From contig NC_057862.1 of NCBI RefSeq assembly GCF_019393635.1, forward strand, positions 409,986,169 through 410,050,168: 64,000 nt of DNA, read 5' to 3'. Below, in pieces: positions 1 to 11,349 of the stretch. The notes beneath the pieces were generated by a model, which was given only the letters and a program-made list of their open reading frames with translations, ran no database searches and was not told the origin of the DNA. The first letter of the stretch is position 1, and each line of letters opens with the position of its first letter. The position numbers and the translations under genes are program-made. This stretch comes from Dromiciops gliroides. Taxonomy: Eukaryota > Chordata > Mammalia > Microbiotheria > Microbiotheriidae.

Positions 1-194
1 CTGAGAGTAACTGAACAAAATTATCTCTGTGCTTGTTTCATCAGGAATTTTATATGCATGATTTTCTGATTGTTGTTGATAATTTGATATAGGGTAGAGT
101 CTCAGAGTTATTTTAACCTCTCTCAGAATAGAGATTTTGAACAAGTGTTTGTGTTTGAGAACTACCTCAATATTTATTTTACTATATTGAAGTA

Positions 195-410
195 AGTAGG
201 TAACACAGTTGCTAGAGTGCTAGATCTAGCATCAGGAAGATGAGTTCAGATCTAACCTGTGGGACCCTGGGCAAGTTACTTAATCTCTGTCTGCCTCAGT
301 TTCCTCCTCTGTAGAATGGGAATAATAATAGCACCTACCTCCCAGGGTTGTTATGAGGACAAAAAAAATTTCAGAAAATTATTGGCAAAACTGAGTATTA
401 TTAATATTTG
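195..410 (+). mobile_element. MIR/THER CORE-SINE
   Basis: Shows the usual MIR order: CTGGGCAAGTTACTTAATC, then CTGCCTCAGTTTCCTC, a GTAGAATGGGAATAATAATA block and GGGTTGTTATGAGGA. Diverged, with no clear target-site duplication. Confidence 0.8.
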
Positions 411-529
411 TAGTTTATTATTATTGTCACAATGATTATAAACAGCCATTTTATTAATAGTAATTATTTGCAATAATTATAGTATCCTAATTATTATTAA
501 TAGTATTCTTCCCCTAATTATCTACTAAA

Positions 530-1600
530 GAAAGGCTGTTACTCATAAATTTGTGTTAGATTTTGTATTCTGAAATTTTATCAGAAATGCTTAGCAATTT
601 TTCCTTGCTTATTTCCTTTTTTCTGGATACATAGCTTTTTGTTGTGTAGAAGATTTTTGTTTTTATTTGTATATAATTGATAGTTGAATTAATCTATTTT
701 GTCTTGTATATTATACAAGGTATATTATTATTATTTTTGTTTGTTTTTTTTTTTTTTTTAGTGAGGCAATTGGGGTTAAGTGACTTGCCCAGCGTCACAC
801 AGCTAGTAAATGTTAAGTGTCTGAGGCCGGATTTGAACTCAGGTACTCCTGACTCCAGGGCTGGTGCTCTATCCACTGTGCCACCTAGCTGCCCCTATAC
901 AAGGTATATTATACCTCTAAGTTAGAGCTGGTTAAAAAATTTGTGTTCTTTCTATAGCTGTAAAAGGTAAAATAATCAATTTTCCTCTTTTTTATTATTT
1001 AAAAAAATTAGATCATTGATCCATTTGGGATTTATTGTGATGAATTATGCAAAATACTGTTTTGCTCTCACTTTTTGCCAGACTTCAATCTGGCTTTCTC
1101 AGTGGTTTTTGTTGAATAATGAATATTTTTCCCCTAGGTTGTGTGATCCTGGGTTTGTCAAACACTAGACTACTGTATATATTTGCTCCTAACTCATCAA
1201 TGATCTTTTCCTGACCTATTTTTCTATTTTTGTGCATACAATTACTACTTTATAGCATAACTTAAGATGCAAGAGTGCAAGTTCCCCTCCTATAATCCTC
1301 ACCTTTTTCATAATTTCTCTTGATAGTCTTGATTTTTTTATTCTTCCCTATGAATTTTGTAATTATTTTATCTAGTTCTATGAAGTTTTCCCATTGAAAT
1401 TTCGATCATGATAGCAAAGCATTTATAAACCGATTCGGGTAATGTTCTATTTGCTTGACCTAATCATTTACATTGAATATTTAATTATTTTGTTCTTTGA
1501 TTTCTGTAAAAATAATTTTTATAGTTGTGTTTTTGCAAATCTTGTGTATATCTTGGTAGGTTAATTCCAAGATGCTTAATCTATTTTTTTCATGCTTTGA
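530..1600 (-). mobile_element. L1 ORF2 remnant (reverse)
   Basis: Reverse-strand L1 ORF2 sequence: GATCCATTTGGGATTTATTGT, TTCTATGAAGTTTTCCCATT and TTAATTCCAAGATGCTTAAT follow the order of the antisense ORF2 strand between the RT and C-terminal regions. Heavily mutated, with no open frame. A young SINE interrupts it at 728-895. Confidence 0.75.
728..895 (-). mobile_element. tRNA-like marsupial SINE, full length
   Basis: Reverse copy: T-run, GTGAGGCAATTGGGGTTAAG ... CACCTAGCTGCCCC. It is flanked by a perfect 16-base duplication TATACAAGGTATATTA (712-727 and 896-911). It sits inside the L1 remnant and so is younger than it. Confidence 0.93.
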
Positions 1601-1827
1601 ACGCTTTTTAAAAATTGACACTCAGAGAATTTCACAGGAACTCAGATTTAGAAAGGTCCCCAGGGGTGGTAGAGTCCAACTTGTGTCTGAACAAGAATTT
1701 GCTTTTCAGGATACCTGCCAAGCAACGATGCAGCCTTTGCTTGTTTGAAGACCTCCCCTGGAGGGGAGCCTCACACTTTCTAAGACAACAATTTGGGACA
1801 GCTCTAATGGTTGGTTAATGAAAAAAA

Positions 1828-1953
1828 AGATAATAATAGCTAATATTTATATAGTGTTTACTATTTGCCAGGCACTGTGCTAAGTCGGAGGCCAGATTTG
1901 AACTCACGTCTTCCTTACTCCAGGGCCAGCGCTCTATCTACTGTGCCACCTAG
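1828..1953 (-). mobile_element. MIR/THER-type SINE (reverse, partial)
   Basis: AATAATAGCTAATATTTATA, TGCCAGGCACTGTGCTAAG, then GGCCAGATTTGAACTCACG and CTCTATCTACTGTGCCACC. The middle is deleted. Confidence 0.75.
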
Positions 1954-2324
1954 GTTAAGAAATTTTTCCTTACCATTAATCTAAATATACCTCTTTCTGC
2001 AACTTCTTCTATCCATTGCCCCTAGATCTGTTCACCATGTTAGGTTGCGCAAGTCTCATCTCCCTTCCACATAACAGTTTTTATTTCTCTTCCCCTAACT
2101 GTCCTACCCCATGCCTTCAACTGAAGTTCCTTGAATGGGTTTTTTTTTTGAATGAATTTTTGAAGCCTTTTACCACCTCTGGTCACTCATTTCTGGACAC
2201 TCTCCAATTGACCAATGTCTTGCCTAAATTGTGGTGCTCAGAAGTGAACACAATATTTTTGGTGTCCGACCAATGCAGAATACAGTACGATTATCATCTC
2301 CCTAGTCCTGGACATGATACATCT

Positions 2325-2575
2325 CTAGGGCAGCTTGATGGCCCAGTAGATAGAGCACTGGGCCAGGAGTCAGGAAGACCTGAGTTCAAGTCCAGTTTCA
2401 TATGCTTACTATTTATGAAGTACCTATAAGTATCTGCCCCAATTTCCTCAACTGTAAAGTGGGGATAATAATAGTACCTACCTCGCAGGGTTGTTGTGAG
2501 GATCAAATGAGTTATAAAGTATTTAGCAAAGTGCCTGGCACAGAGTAGGTGCTTGATAAATGTTTGTTCACTCCC
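2325..2575 (+). mobile_element. MIR/THER CORE-SINE
   Basis: Near-complete forward copy from GGCAGCTTGATGGCCCAGTA through GGGTTGTTGTGAGGATCAAA to GCACAGAGTAGGTGCTTGAT. Confidence 0.85.
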
Positions 2576-3157
2576 TCCCTCTTGATCACAATAACTTTAT
2601 TAGCTGTCACATTACACTTTTGACTAATGCTGGGGATAATAATGTATAGAAACTGTGTTAAGTCTGAGCCTACTTTCCCCAGAGACTGAGATGGTCTAAG
2701 CGACAGTGTGCCCTTGAGATGCTGGAAGGAAATATTTAGACTTCTGTTCTTTGCTGTATCTTTGAAGTAAATATCCCTTTGTAAAAGCTAATGTTAATTG
2801 ATTAATTGGTAATCACTAGCTACCAACAGTGAGAGAGAACACCGTGGAAAGGGACCTCAACCTGATAAGATTAAATAAAGAAAAGACACCCTAACCCTTC
2901 TGGAGAACCCCTAGAATCCTGAGAGGAAGTTGTATTCATTCTCAGTCTTGAAGAGTGAGGTCCTAGAGTCATAGCTACATCAAAAACAACTGACCTGGAA
3001 AACAGGTCAAGGAGAGATAATATAAGAAACACCGGATTCCCTGAAAACCATGATTATTTAAAAAAAAAAAAAGCCTGGACACTATATTTCAAGAAATCAT
3101 AGATGAAAACTGCCCATATCTATTAGAATCAGGGGACAAAGTAAAGATAAAAAGAAT

Positions 3158-3900
3158 TGTTGAAAATCAAATATAGCTTTTATTTGCCTGTCTCCTACAA
3201 AAAATTAATAAACAGATCAGAGAAATTAATTTTATATCTCCTACAATGTTTCCATACCTGGCCTCCTACCAAAACAAAACAAAACAAAACAAAACAAAAC
3301 AAAACAAAACAAAACAAAACAAAACAAAACAAAACAAAACAAATCAGGGAACATAATGTAAACAGATCAACAGGTCAGAGACAGACAGGAAAAACATAGT
3401 ACCAGTTTATTTGTCCCAAGAAGAAAGAAACATGATCATGTGGAGACGCCCTCCTAAAAAGGGAGCTCAGAAACTCTTTTTCTGAGGGTATATAAGGTTT
3501 TGTTTTGTTCACTGGTTACAGGGTGTTGTCAGTTTTCATTAGCATGATACAAATCAACCCAAAAGCAAATACTATAACAAGAATGGATGTAATGCAAGGC
3601 AGTTTTAACAATTTCAGTTATAACAAGTGTGGAGGAAATATTTCTATGATAAGATTACAGAATTCCAAAAAGGAGTTTGGCAAGGATGACGATGCCCAGA
3701 TGTCCCCATAAGATAGGGACTAACTATCCCGAGGAAAGAAATCACCAGGTAAGGACTTTTATCTGCCTGCTATCTGGGTTCAGTTTGGAGATCAGTTGAA
3801 GGACATTTTGCTCCTATTAACCCAGGGTTTCATAAAAAATTCTTTTGGATTATAAGGCACCTCTATCAAATCCAGGTGATCCATACATTCATAATTAACA
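3158..3900. mobile_element. Probable solo LTR of an endogenous retrovirus
   Basis: A 743-base insertion starting TGTTGA and ending TTAACA, the TG...CA termini of an LTR. It is flanked by a 4-base duplication GAAT (3154-3157, 3901-3904) and interrupts an L1 ORF1 remnant. A TATATAAG box lies at 3489-3496 on the + strand; I see no clear AATAAA downstream of it, so orientation is left open. A 4-base duplication fits gamma-type (class I) elements. It has no coding capacity, and contains an AAAAC microsatellite at 3271-3342. Confidence 0.6.
3271..3342 (+). repeat. (AAAAC)n microsatellite
   Basis: About 14 perfect tandem AAAAC units inside the probable LTR. Confidence 0.98.
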
Positions 3901-4380
3901 GAATCTACTGATCACCTCCTGATAGGAACTCCCAAAGAAAAAAAATCTCAGGAATGTCATAACCAAAATCCAGAGTTCTCATGTCAAAGAAAAAGAATTC
4001 TAAGTATCCAAAAAGAAGCAGTTCAAGTATCAAGGAACCATAATTAAGATCACATAAAATCTGGTAGCTGCTATTATAAATGAGTGGACGTATTGGAAGA
4101 TATTTTTCCAAAATGCAAAAGATATAGGCCTACAGTCAAGAAGAACTTACTCTGTAAAACTTTTGGGGGAAAATGGATCTTTAATGAAATAGAAGACTTT
4201 TCTTTTTTGTTGATGGTAATGTATAGAAATCAGATGATTTTGTGGATTTCACTTCTATACCATTGCTTTGCAGAAGCTACTCATTATCTGTTTAACTTTT
4301 TCATTTTTCTGACAGGGTTTTCTAAATTAACCATCAGGATATTTCCTTCCTTCTTTAGCTTCCACCTGTTTAGCCTCTTT

Positions 4381-4401
4381 GTGTGTGTGTGTGTGTGTGC
4401 G
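4381..4401 (+). repeat. (GT)n microsatellite
   Basis: About ten GT units, directly followed by a reverse SINE. Confidence 0.95.
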
Positions 4402-4406
4402 CACTC

Positions 4407-4518
4407 GAGTGGGACAATGAGGATTAAGTGACTTGCCCAGGGTCACACAGCTAGTAGTTGACAAGTATTTGAGGCTGGATTTGAAATAAGATCCTTCTGA
4501 ATCCAGAGCCGGTGCTTT
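4407..4518 (-). mobile_element. tRNA-like SINE (reverse, head truncated)
   Basis: GGGACAATGAGGATTAAGTG ... GAGCCGGTGCTTTA; the head (TGTGCCACCTAGCTGCCCC) is missing. The next SINE is inserted at its broken end. Confidence 0.85.
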
Positions 4519-4532
4519 ATTAGTCTCTTCTT

Positions 4533-4685
4533 CTTCTTTTGTTTTTTTTAGTGAGGCAATTGGGGTTAAGTGACTTGTCCAGGGTCACACAGCTAGTAAG
4601 TGTTAAGTGTCTGAGCCTGGATTTGAACTCAGGTACTCCTGACTCCAGGGCCGGTACTCTATCCACTGTGCCACCTAGCTGCCCC
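4533..4685 (-). mobile_element. tRNA-like SINE, full length
   Basis: Complete reverse copy with perfect 15-base duplication TATTAGTCTCTTCTT (4518-4532, 4686-4700). Confidence 0.93.
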
Positions 4686-4967
4686 TATTAGTCTCTTCTT
4701 AACCAATGTTTATTCCTTTAATTTCTTTTTTAATGTTGCAATTATTATCATTTGTAGAACCATGACAAATAATGATGAGAGCAAGCAGAATAATTTATTC
4801 CTGTTCTTAGGGGGGAAGGTTCTAATCTCTGTTGCAAAAAATGCTGGTTTTTGGATTAAAATGCATTCATCCCTATGCATTTTTTTAAAAAAGGGGTATT
4901 GAATTTTATTAAAGAGTTTCTGTATCTATTGATGATATATTTAAAAATACTTCTTTAAGAAGAGAGG

Positions 4968-5115
4968 AGGATAGCTAGGTGGCACAGTGGATAAAGCACT
5001 GGCCCTGGATTCAGGAGTACCTGAGTTCAAATCCGGCCTCAGACACTTGACACTTAGTAGCTGTGTGACCCTGGGCAAGTCACTTAACTACCATTGCCCA
5101 ACAAAACAAAACAAA
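4968..5115 (+). mobile_element. tRNA-like SINE, full length
   Basis: Forward copy, head GATAGCTAGGTGGCACAGTG, tail CATTGCCCAACAAAAC. Approximate duplication AAGAAGAGA on both sides. Confidence 0.92.
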
Positions 5116-5134
5116 AAGAAGAGAAGAACATGAT

Positions 5135-5365
5135 ATAGGGAAAGAGTCCTAGGGTTAGAGCCAGAAGAGTCCTATATTTATATTTCACTTTTGACACTTT
5201 ACTGTGTTTCCATAGGCAAGTCACTTAATCTCTGTTTCTTCATCTCTAAAATGGGGATGATATCTATAATACTAACCTCATAGGGTTGTTGTGAGGATCA
5301 AATGAAATAATAAATGGAAAACACGTTGTAGTGCTTAAAGTGTTTTGTAAATATTAATTACTGAG
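5135..5365 (+). mobile_element. MIR/THER CORE-SINE
   Basis: GGCAAGTCACTTAATCTCTG, CATCTCTAAAATGGGGATGA and AGGGTTGTTGTGAGGATCAA in the expected order. Confidence 0.8.
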
Positions 5366-5664
5366 ATTTATTATGCCATTTGTTTTTCTCTTAGAATTCT
5401 CCTAGAATTCTTGGTATAAATTAAATTTGATCATAAAAATATTTGTTTGATTTATTGCTATCCTCATCAATATTTGATTTGATTTTTTTTACTGTTATGA
5501 TATCCTCTCAGGACTGGTTAATATTTCCTCCCTCTCCCCATAGTTGTGAAGAATTCTTTTCTCATTTATTTGTGGTGTGATTTTTAAAAGATATATATTT
5601 AAGTCATTAATGCATTTGGGACATTTTATGTTATACAGAATAAGATGCTAATCTATTCTTATTT

Positions 5665-6290
5665 AGTCAATATACATTTATTAATGTCCTTTCAAGTGCC
5701 AGGTACTTGCTAAGCTCTACAAATATGAATATGAATACAAATATAGATACGAAATAAGAAAGACAGCCCCTGCCCTCAAGGAACTTACAGTCTAATAGAG
5801 GAAGATAACACCAAAAAGGAAGCTGAAAAAGGGGAAGACAGAGGAGGAACATTGTGGAGAAGTCAGGAAAGCCCGAAAATAATGCAGCCAGGTGAGAAAT
5901 AAAGAAATGTCTGTGCTGAGCCCCGTATTTAAATAGGGTTTTTTTTGTTTTTGTTTTTGTTTTTTTAAGTGAGGCAATTGGGGTTAAGTGACTTGCCCAG
6001 GGTCACACAGCTAGTAAGTGTTAAGTGTCTGAGGCCAGATTTGAACTCAGGTCCTCCTGACTCCAGGGCCGGTGCTCTATCCACTGTGCCACCTAGCTGC
6101 CCCTAAATAGAGGTTTTGAAGTTCATGACTGCCCTCCTATCAGAGGTGTAGTAATGAGGTGTGAGTGCTGAGGCTGATTCGATCTTGTGGGAAGATGAGG
6201 TTTCCCCAGAGTTGAGCTTCCTAAGACATGATGAAGAAGGTCAGAGAAATCCCAAAGTAGGGCAGCAGCTGAATTGCTCTCCAGTTTTCA
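5665..6290 (+). mobile_element. Ancient interspersed repeat, family unassigned, with SINE insert
   Basis: Begins with the motif CATTTATTAATGTCC..TGCCAGGTACTTGCTAAG, then CCTGCCCTCAAGGAACTTAC and AGTCTAATAGAGGAAGATAA. The same arrangement recurs near 19025, 20440, 32825, 35555 and 63285. A SINE splits it at 5945-6103. Confidence 0.5.
5945..6103 (-). mobile_element. tRNA-like SINE, full length
   Basis: Reverse copy ending CACCTAGCTGCCCC. Near-perfect flanking repeats TAAATAGGGTTT and TAAATAGAGGTTT. Confidence 0.92.
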
Positions 6291-6299
6291 TGGCAGTTT

Positions 6300-6520
6300 T
6301 TTTCACAGTTGTTCTTTTCTATAGCACCTTAAATTATCTTGTATTTTATTATATACATATGCATTTATATGTATATATGTCATCTCCTCCTTCAGACCAT
6401 AAACACCTTGATAGTAGGGACTTTATTTTATTATTATTTTGTTATCCATAGCATCTCATCTAATGTTTTGCATTTGGCATGTGCTTAGTAAATATGTTAG
6501 TTGATTTTTAAAGCAAAAAT
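6300..6520 (+). mobile_element. L2 LINE 3' end
   Basis: CAGACCATAAACACCTTGAT, GTAGGGACTT..ATCCATAGCA and GTGCTTAGTAAATATGTTAG follow the L2 tail order. Confidence 0.7.
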
Positions 6521-6639
6521 AGTTGTTTATATATTTAAGAAATAAAATTCCAACTACTCTCAATGTATTCATTCATTCATAATCATCAAATATCTACTGA
6601 TCCTGTACCATGTACAAGGCACTTTACTAGTTGTAGTTT

Positions 6640-6975
6640 TGCTGGGGAAGCTCTTTTGTTGCATCTTTTACTGCTGGTACTACCATAACCCTTTTGGGCT
6701 CAATAGATGGAGTCACATTACACTTTTGATTAATGCTGGGGATAATAATACTTGGACTCAGGAAGACCTGAGTTAGAATCCTGCTTTAGACACTTAGTAC
6801 CTGTGTGATTGGGAAGTCACTTAAAACTCTCTTACCTTCAATTTCTTTATTTGTAAAAAGGGGATAATAATAGCATCTACCTCACAGGGCTGTTGTGAGG
6901 ACCAGATGATATAACATATGAAAAGTGATTTGTAACCTTAAGGTGCTATATAAATACTGGTTATTATTATTGTAT
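6640..6975 (+). mobile_element. CR1-like scrap followed by MIR/THER
   Basis: 6712-6749 repeats almost exactly the CR1-like stretch at 2606-2643. From about 6750 a forward MIR/THER runs to 6975 (CTGTGTGATTGGGAAGTCAC, GGGCTGTTGTGAGGACCAGA). Confidence 0.65.
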
Positions 6976-7029
6976 GAAACGTGTGAAATTTGAAAACTAG
7001 CAGAAGGGTTGCTTAAAAAAAAAAATAAG

Positions 7030-7190
7030 CAGTGGGGTAGCTAGGTGGTGCAGTGGAGAAAGCACCAGCCCTGGGTTCAGAAGAACCTGAGTTCAAATCT
7101 GGCTTCAGACACTTGACACTTACTAGCTGTGTGACCTTGGGCAAGTCACTTAACCTTTATTGCCCTGCAAAAAACAAAAAACAAAACCAA
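7030..7190 (+). mobile_element. tRNA-like SINE
   Basis: Forward copy, GGTAGCTAGGTGGTGCAGTG to TTTATTGCCCTGCAAAAAAC. Confidence 0.9.
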
Positions 7191-7746
7191 AATGAATAAA
7201 CAAAAACCAATGTGACTATATATTCAAAACTATTACAAGAGAAGAATTTAGCATTCTTATTCCCCAAGGCTCTGTCCTGAGCTCTCTTCTGTAGAGAGCT
7301 GTAGAAATGATCATTGATCTTATCAGTTCCCAGGAGTTCAATGATCATTTCTACAGCTATGATTCTGAAATCTTCTATCTGGCCCTAATCTCTCTTCCAA
7401 ACTTCAGGCTTGAATTGCCAGAAATACATGCACCATAAGTGGGAAGAGTGAACAAATTTGAGGAAGATCTATAGAGTGGTATATGCTTAGGGAATATAGG
7501 TGGCCAGGAAAGATGTTTAGATGGGCAATTTAGATTTTTTTTTTGAACTTAAATACTCCCTAAAACAGTGTTTCCATTTACATTGCAGAACACAAAAAGA
7601 GTGTTGTATGTCAATCCGTGAATCCGTTTTATACTATACTATATACTATATACATTGTATACATTACTTTAAAAACTATACTGCTTTTCTGTGCTTCCTT
7701 CAGAACATTTTGTACTCTTCTATGCATTTTAAAATGTTTCAATTAT

Positions 7747-7806
7747 CTTCTTCTCCTTCTCCTTCTCCTTCTCCTTCTCCTTCTCCTCCTCCTCCTTCCT
7801 CTTCTT
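7747..7806 (+). repeat. (CTTCTC)n pyrimidine repeat
   Basis: Tandem CTTCTC/CTC units grading into CTT; this explains the Ser/Pro- and Leu-rich conceptual peptides here. Confidence 0.95.
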
Positions 7807-7859
7807 CTATCAATACTGCCACCAAACCAGATTAAAATTGGGAAGTATTTGGCAAAATA

Positions 7860-9590
7860 AATAAAAATAGAATAAAACAAAGATAATGTGGTTTTCTAAG
7901 CTAATCTGTGGCTCACAGGGTTTCTATTTGAGTTTGACACCACCCCTCTACACAGCTTCTCAGGAGTTGACTTGTTATGCAATGAACAGATTCCAGATGT
8001 CTCAGGGTTACCCCAAGTCTGGTAAGTTTACCCATGTGTTTCTCTAGGTTGTTCCTATTTGTTTCACAAAGCTCCTAAAAGCGTCATCATCTTTATCTTA
8101 AACTGCTCTGTGCAAGTCTGATTGTGAAGTTGGCAGCTCCTCATGGGGCGGCTTTCAGCATTTGCTGGGCTATCTGAAAATGAGACACCTGCTACTTGTG
8201 TTACTTGGTAACCGAGTTGATCCCACTCACGCACTTGTGGCTAAATGTGGTTCAGGGCCTGGGTCCAGACTCTGGAGCAGGAAATAGAATATAATATCCA
8301 TCACTAGGGAAACAATGGCCTAGGTTCCTGATTTAACCCTGTGCTAATGAAAACAGTTCACTGAGCTGGTCAGCAGAGAAAGGGATTGCAGTCCTCAGTG
8401 ATGAGGGAGGGGGCAAGTGCCCCGTTCTCAATTTTCTCCTGAGTCCCTTTGGTTATATCCTTGGGCAAGTTAAACAACTGCCCCAGTTTTCAGTTTACTT
8501 GCTAGTAAGATGGAGGTAATGATATTTACCTATCTCACTGAGGAATTATGAAAGCAAATATTTCAGAAAGACAATTTGACATCCATGGATGGAAGGCGGT
8601 ATGTAAGTGCAAATAATATGCTTATTTTAAAATGTATTTAAGGTGCTTTCAGCAAAAGTGTTAGGTAAGTGACTATGACCCAACCAAATCAAACAATTCT
8701 GGAGACGAGTCAGAGGGGGTGGTGTAAGGAAGGTGGGAGATAACCTAAACCAAACTAAATGCTAAAACTATGTATATTTTATGGGTGAATTCATAGACTA
8801 TTTTGTGCGTGTTTTCTGAAATTATGTGGAATTATCCTCCAAAGAGTTTCTATTGTTGCTCATTTTCTTAGCATCTTCAGTTTAATTTTGATTTTTTTTT
8901 CCAGAAGCTTTCCAACTTTCAGAAACAAAAACATCTCCCAACGAAAACAAGAGGGCAAAACAAATTGGACCCTGATGTTTATGTACTCCAAAGCAAAGGA
9001 TTGCATTTATTTCGTAAATTGCCCAAAGGAGGCTTTGTTACACCAAAAAGAAAAAAACAGGCATAGTTGCTATTAATTCAGTATATTACCTTCTTCATGT
9101 AGAAATCCTCAGCCTCATTACTACTTAATTATCTTCAGTTCATTAGGGTCTCCACGATTAACTTATGGCTTTCATGCCATTCCTGAACATTTTAGTTTTT
9201 TGCCAAGCTGGGATCCTGAGGGAGTTAGTTGATCTTTTATAAGCTTGCTTCATCAGCTGTACCTTTCTCTGATGTGTTGTTCTCTGCCCAGGAAATTTTA
9301 TTAATAATTTAGGTACACATTAACCATAATCCTTTTAAAAAATTTTACAATAGCAAGAGCCTTGACTTGAGTTTTCCAACTTCTTATTTTGAAGGCCACT
9401 TGGTTTTTTTGTTATGGGGGAGAATCTGGTGGGGTTTCAACCTTTATTATAGGACCACTTAATAGAAGTGTACAGAGAAGCATTTTCTAGAACTCTCTTC
9501 TCTTCTTCCTTTGTTTTGGAGACAGCAATTGCTCAGAAATTGCTAGATATTTGCTGATTATCTGCAGTATGAGATATTATCATTTATTAT
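7860..9590. other. Intergenic, no recognised element
   Basis: About 1.7 kb without a repeat or exon that I can recognise. A short MIR-like stretch may lie at 8455-8580 (CTTGGGCAAGTTAAACAACT). Confidence 0.5.
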
Positions 9591-9594
9591 AGTT

Positions 9595-9835
9595 GGTATT
9601 TATATAAGGCTTTAAGATTTACAAAGGCTCTACATACCTCATATGATCCTCACAACAAATCTGAGAGGTAGGTGCTATTATAATCCACATTTTACAGATG
9701 AGTAAACCGAAGTTCAGAAAAATTATTTTGCCGAGGGGCTCACAGCTAATAAGTCTTTGAGGTGGAATTTGAATCCAGATATGCCTAACTCCGTGTCCAG
9801 CACTCTATCTAATACTACAGTTTAATATTAGCATA
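9595..9835 (-). mobile_element. MIR/THER CORE-SINE
   Basis: Reverse copy: ATGATCCTCACAACAAATCT, CATTTTACAGATGAGTAAAC, AATTTGAATCCAGATATGCC. Confidence 0.85.
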
Positions 9836-9838
9836 CTT

Positions 9839-9973
9839 TTTTTTTGTTTTTTTTTGCGGGGCAATGGGGGTTAAGTGAGTTGCCTAGGGTCACACAGCTA
9901 GTGTCAAATGTCTGAGGCTGGATTTGAACTCAGGTCCTCCTGAATCAAGGGCCAGTGCTCCACCTAGCTTCCC
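9839..9973 (-). mobile_element. tRNA-like SINE
   Basis: Reverse copy with small internal deletions. Flanks share TATTAGCATACTTT, a target-site duplication. Confidence 0.9.
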
Positions 9974-9974
9974 C

Positions 9975-10620
9975 AGTATTAGCATACTTTCTAATCTATC
10001 CTATCTACCCTTGTCAGGTTAATCTTCCTTCAACATTGCTTTAACCACAATACTACCCTACTCAAGAACTTTCAATGACTCCCCATTGCAGGCCAATCAG
10101 TTGTAAACTCCCTTTGTCAGGTTCTCATGGTCCTCCCATAAGCTAGACTGTTCTGGCCAATCCAATTCTCTCTTCAATTATTTGCCCTTCCAGGTGAGCC
10201 TCCTCAAAATCCTATGAGGGGCAGCTAGGTGGCACAGTGGGTAGAGCACCAGCCCTGGAGTCAGGAGTACCTGAGTTCAAATCCAGCCTCAGACACTTGA
10301 CACTTACTAGCTGTGTGACCCTGGGCAAGTCACTTAACCCCAATTGCCTCACTTAAAAAAAAATCCTATGAACAAAAGACTGCATTTCCTGCTTCTTTTC
10401 CTTTGCTTATGTCATTCTTTTTCCTAAATTCCTCTCCTTTCTGCCTGTCCAAATTCTGCCCAAAGCCATCTCAGTTCCACCTTCTCTAGGCAGCCTTCTG
10501 TATTTTGATTATTCTTCTTTAACCTACTTGTCCTCTGAACTTCTACCACATTTATAATCCATACTACACAGTTAATAGTTTAATACTATCAAATAGACTA
10601 TATCCTATCAGAATAATTTG
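9975..10620 (+). mobile_element. L2 LINE fragment split by a SINE
   Basis: CTACTCAAGAACTTTCAATG, CTCCCCATTGCAGGCCAATC, then CTTCTCTAGGCAGCCTTCTG resemble the L2 3' region. Interrupted at 10218-10370. Confidence 0.65.
10218..10362 (+). mobile_element. tRNA-like SINE, full length
   Basis: Forward copy with the CAATTGCCTCACTT tail. Duplication AAAATCCTATGA (10206-10217 and about 10360-10371). Confidence 0.93.
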
Positions 10621-11349
10621 CTTTGATGACCATAACTTCCACAGTTCTCCACAATTCCTCACAGTAGCATACAGGTGATCCTGAGTTTTCATAGGCTATG
10701 CTAGTGGAGGTTGTGTATTTTACCATGCTAGAGGGACTTTGGATATATGTTAGCAACAGTATGAATCTATTGTCTGTCCATGGTCCAACTCAGCTAAGAA
10801 CAGAGGGGCTCATCACCAGTAGGATAGTTGCTTGGTGATCATGGCAACCCATGAATCAAAAGTACATATTGCTCATAAATCTTCATGAATCCCTAGCATT
10901 TACCAAGTAAAGTTTAGATTTCTCTGCCTGGTATTTAAGATTCCCCACCATCTGGAGCTATTCTACTTTTCTAGCCATATCTCATATTATTCTATATTCC
11001 AATCAGAATAGCTGACAATCTGCTCCCCGTATGTACCCTGTATTATTCTGTCTTCATGCTCTTGTACATGTCATTCCTTATGCCTGGAATGCCCTTTGTC
11101 ACTTCTTTGCCTGTGAAATTCTTACCTGTCTTTTAGAACTCACCTGAAATGTCACCTCCTTTGTGAATCCTTTTTCTTCAGTTCCCATGGCAGCTAGGAC
11201 CTTGGACCTCATACAGCACCTTGTTTTGTAACTTTCTAATTAGCTTTTCCTGTGTAATATTGTACAGAATAGCTAGCTGTGCTTGGGTCTTATCCTCCTA
11301 CTAAATTATAAACTCCATGCGGGCAAGGACCCTGCTTTCTCTAAATTTT

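Larger units (their letters stand above)
1615..2640 (-). mobile_element. CR1/L3-like LINE 3' region (reverse) with two SINE insertions
   Basis: Reads as the reverse complement of a CR1-type 3' end: AGGTCCCC..AGAGTCCAACTTGTG, then ACACTCCAATTGACCAATG, GTGGTGCTCAGAAGTGAACA and CATCTCCCTAGTCCTGGACA. It resumes at about 2585 with ACTTTATTAGCTGTCACATT. A reverse MIR/THER piece (1828-1953) and a forward MIR (2325-2575) are embedded in it. Confidence 0.7.
2970..4215 (+). mobile_element. L1 ORF1 remnant (forward), split by an LTR
   Basis: Conceptual reading resembles the RRM and C-terminal parts of L1 ORF1 protein (NLENRSRRDNxRxxGxPENH, then RNxIxKxQ and AARKKQFKYxGT type segments). The copy has many stops and frameshifts. 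The ORF1-like sequence stops at 3157 (..AAAAGAAT) and resumes at 3901 (GAATCTACTGATCACCTCC), with a 743-base insertion between. 2640-2970 is not identified. Confidence 0.6.
4860..5665 (-). mobile_element. L1 ORF2 remnants (reverse), interrupted
   Basis: 4875-4960 is antisense to the L1 RT segment that reads roughly ISIDTE..KIQYPF, and 5385-5660 contains antisense ORF2-like text (TAAGTCATTAATGCATTTGG). A SINE (4968-5115) and a MIR/THER (5135-5365) separate the two parts. The join as one element is inferred. Confidence 0.5.

Noticed and set aside
761..895. Recurring peptide text (such as ALDSGGPEFKSSLRHLT) in many open frames as a protein family
   Set aside because: It is the translation of the abundant SINE in one frame, found wherever that SINE lies.
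3271..3342. CRISPR-like array
   Set aside because: A pure AAAAC microsatellite without spacers; no CRISPR array or cas gene anywhere in this vertebrate DNA.
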